From NCBI GenBank assembly GCA_021849995.1, contig JAJZSC010000192.1, positions 1 to 6,567 on the forward strand: a stretch of DNA of 6,567 nt, in the 5' to 3' direction. Position 1 is the first letter of the stretch; every line of letters starts with the position of its first letter. Both the position numbers and the translations under genes were made by a program. The stretch comes from Bacillota bacterium. GTDB taxonomy: Bacteria > Bacillota > Desulfitobacteriia > Desulfitobacteriales > Desulfitobacteriaceae. The notes beneath the pieces are model-generated. The model was not told where the DNA came from and searched no databases. It saw only the letters and a list, made by a program, of their open reading frames with translations. This document shows, one piece after another, positions 6,333-6,567 of the stretch.

Positions 6333-6567
6333 GTGAATGGTATAAACCTTACGGTTTGGCTGGATGAACAAGAGCGAATCCGTCAGTTTGACTTGTCGGG
6401 TCACGCCGGATTCAGTGTTGAAGGCCAAGATATTGTTTGCGCCGCAGTTTCAGCATTAAGTATTGCGGCAGCAAATGGTTTGGAGCATTTCTTAGGAACT
6501 AATCCTGTTCAGGATGCTTCTGATGGGTATTTAAGCTTAAGCTTATCTGAAATAGGTGAAGCTGAGC
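6333..6567 (+). CDS. prp: Ribosomal-processing cysteine protease Prp (YsxB), 5' part
   Basis: The gene runs off the window; 78 complete codons are visible. Prp removes the short N-terminal extension of ribosomal protein L27 found in Bacillota, a step shown to be essential in Staphylococcus aureus. The catalytic His is H24 in LSGHAGFSV and the catalytic Cys is C36 in GQDIVCAAVSAL; the 12-residue spacing matches S. aureus Prp (H22, C34). The start is GTG at 6333, 4 nt after the rplU stop. No clear Shine-Dalgarno is present and an ATG at 6337 is out of frame, so translation probably depends on coupling to rplU. rpmA (L27), its substrate gene, is expected immediately downstream. Confidence 0.93.
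   Translation, partial: MNGINLTVWLDEQERIRQFDLSGHAGFSVEGQDIVCAAVSALSIAAANGLEHFLGTNPVQDASDGYLSLSLSEIGEAE

Overview
The window reads as chromosomal DNA of a spore-forming Gram-positive bacterium, most likely a clostridial, Desulfitobacterium/Desulfosporosinus-like member of the Bacillota. The signs are purine-rich Shine-Dalgarno sequences, moderate-to-low GC, a SpoIVFA/SpoIVFB pair, and the conserved order spoIVFAB - radical SAM gene - DUF2344 gene - rng - rplU - prp. In Bacillus subtilis spoIVFA-spoIVFB lie directly upstream of rplU-ysxB-rpmA; clostridial relatives carry the three extra genes in between. The genus is inferred from gene order and protein resemblance only. All genes are on the + strand.

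Layout: 1-190 is an upstream non-coding region with a perfect 12-bp tandem duplication. 191-1852 holds the sporulation pair: a membrane-anchored, catalytically degenerate LytM/M23 protein (SpoIVFA-like) and the M50 intramembrane protease SpoIVFB. 1853-1940 is a short gap with a good sigma-A-type promoter framed by a perfect 12-bp inverted repeat. 1941-4538 holds a B12-binding-type radical SAM protein (TIGR03960 family) and its usual partner (TIGR03936/DUF2344), 6 nt apart; the second starts at TTG. 4579-5820 is a minimal RNase E/G. A near-consensus promoter has its -35 inside the last rng codons and leads into a structured leader of about 170 nt (L21 leader type), followed by rplU (6017-6328) and the 5' part of prp/ysxB (6333 to the window end). 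rpmA (L27) is expected just beyond the edge.

How they work together: SpoIVFA and SpoIVFB act in the mother cell in pro-sigma-K activation. RNase G processes rRNA and mRNA. L21 is a large-subunit protein, and Prp trims the L27 N-terminus. The radical SAM/DUF2344 pair has no established substrate that I know of; its position beside RNase G and ribosomal genes makes an RNA- or ribosome-related role a reasonable but unproven guess. It is the best candidate for undescribed biology here. The two internal promoters suggest at least three transcription units: sporulation pair, radical SAM-DUF2344-rng, and rplU-prp-(rpmA). No tRNA, rRNA, CRISPR array, insertion sequence or intrinsic terminator was seen.
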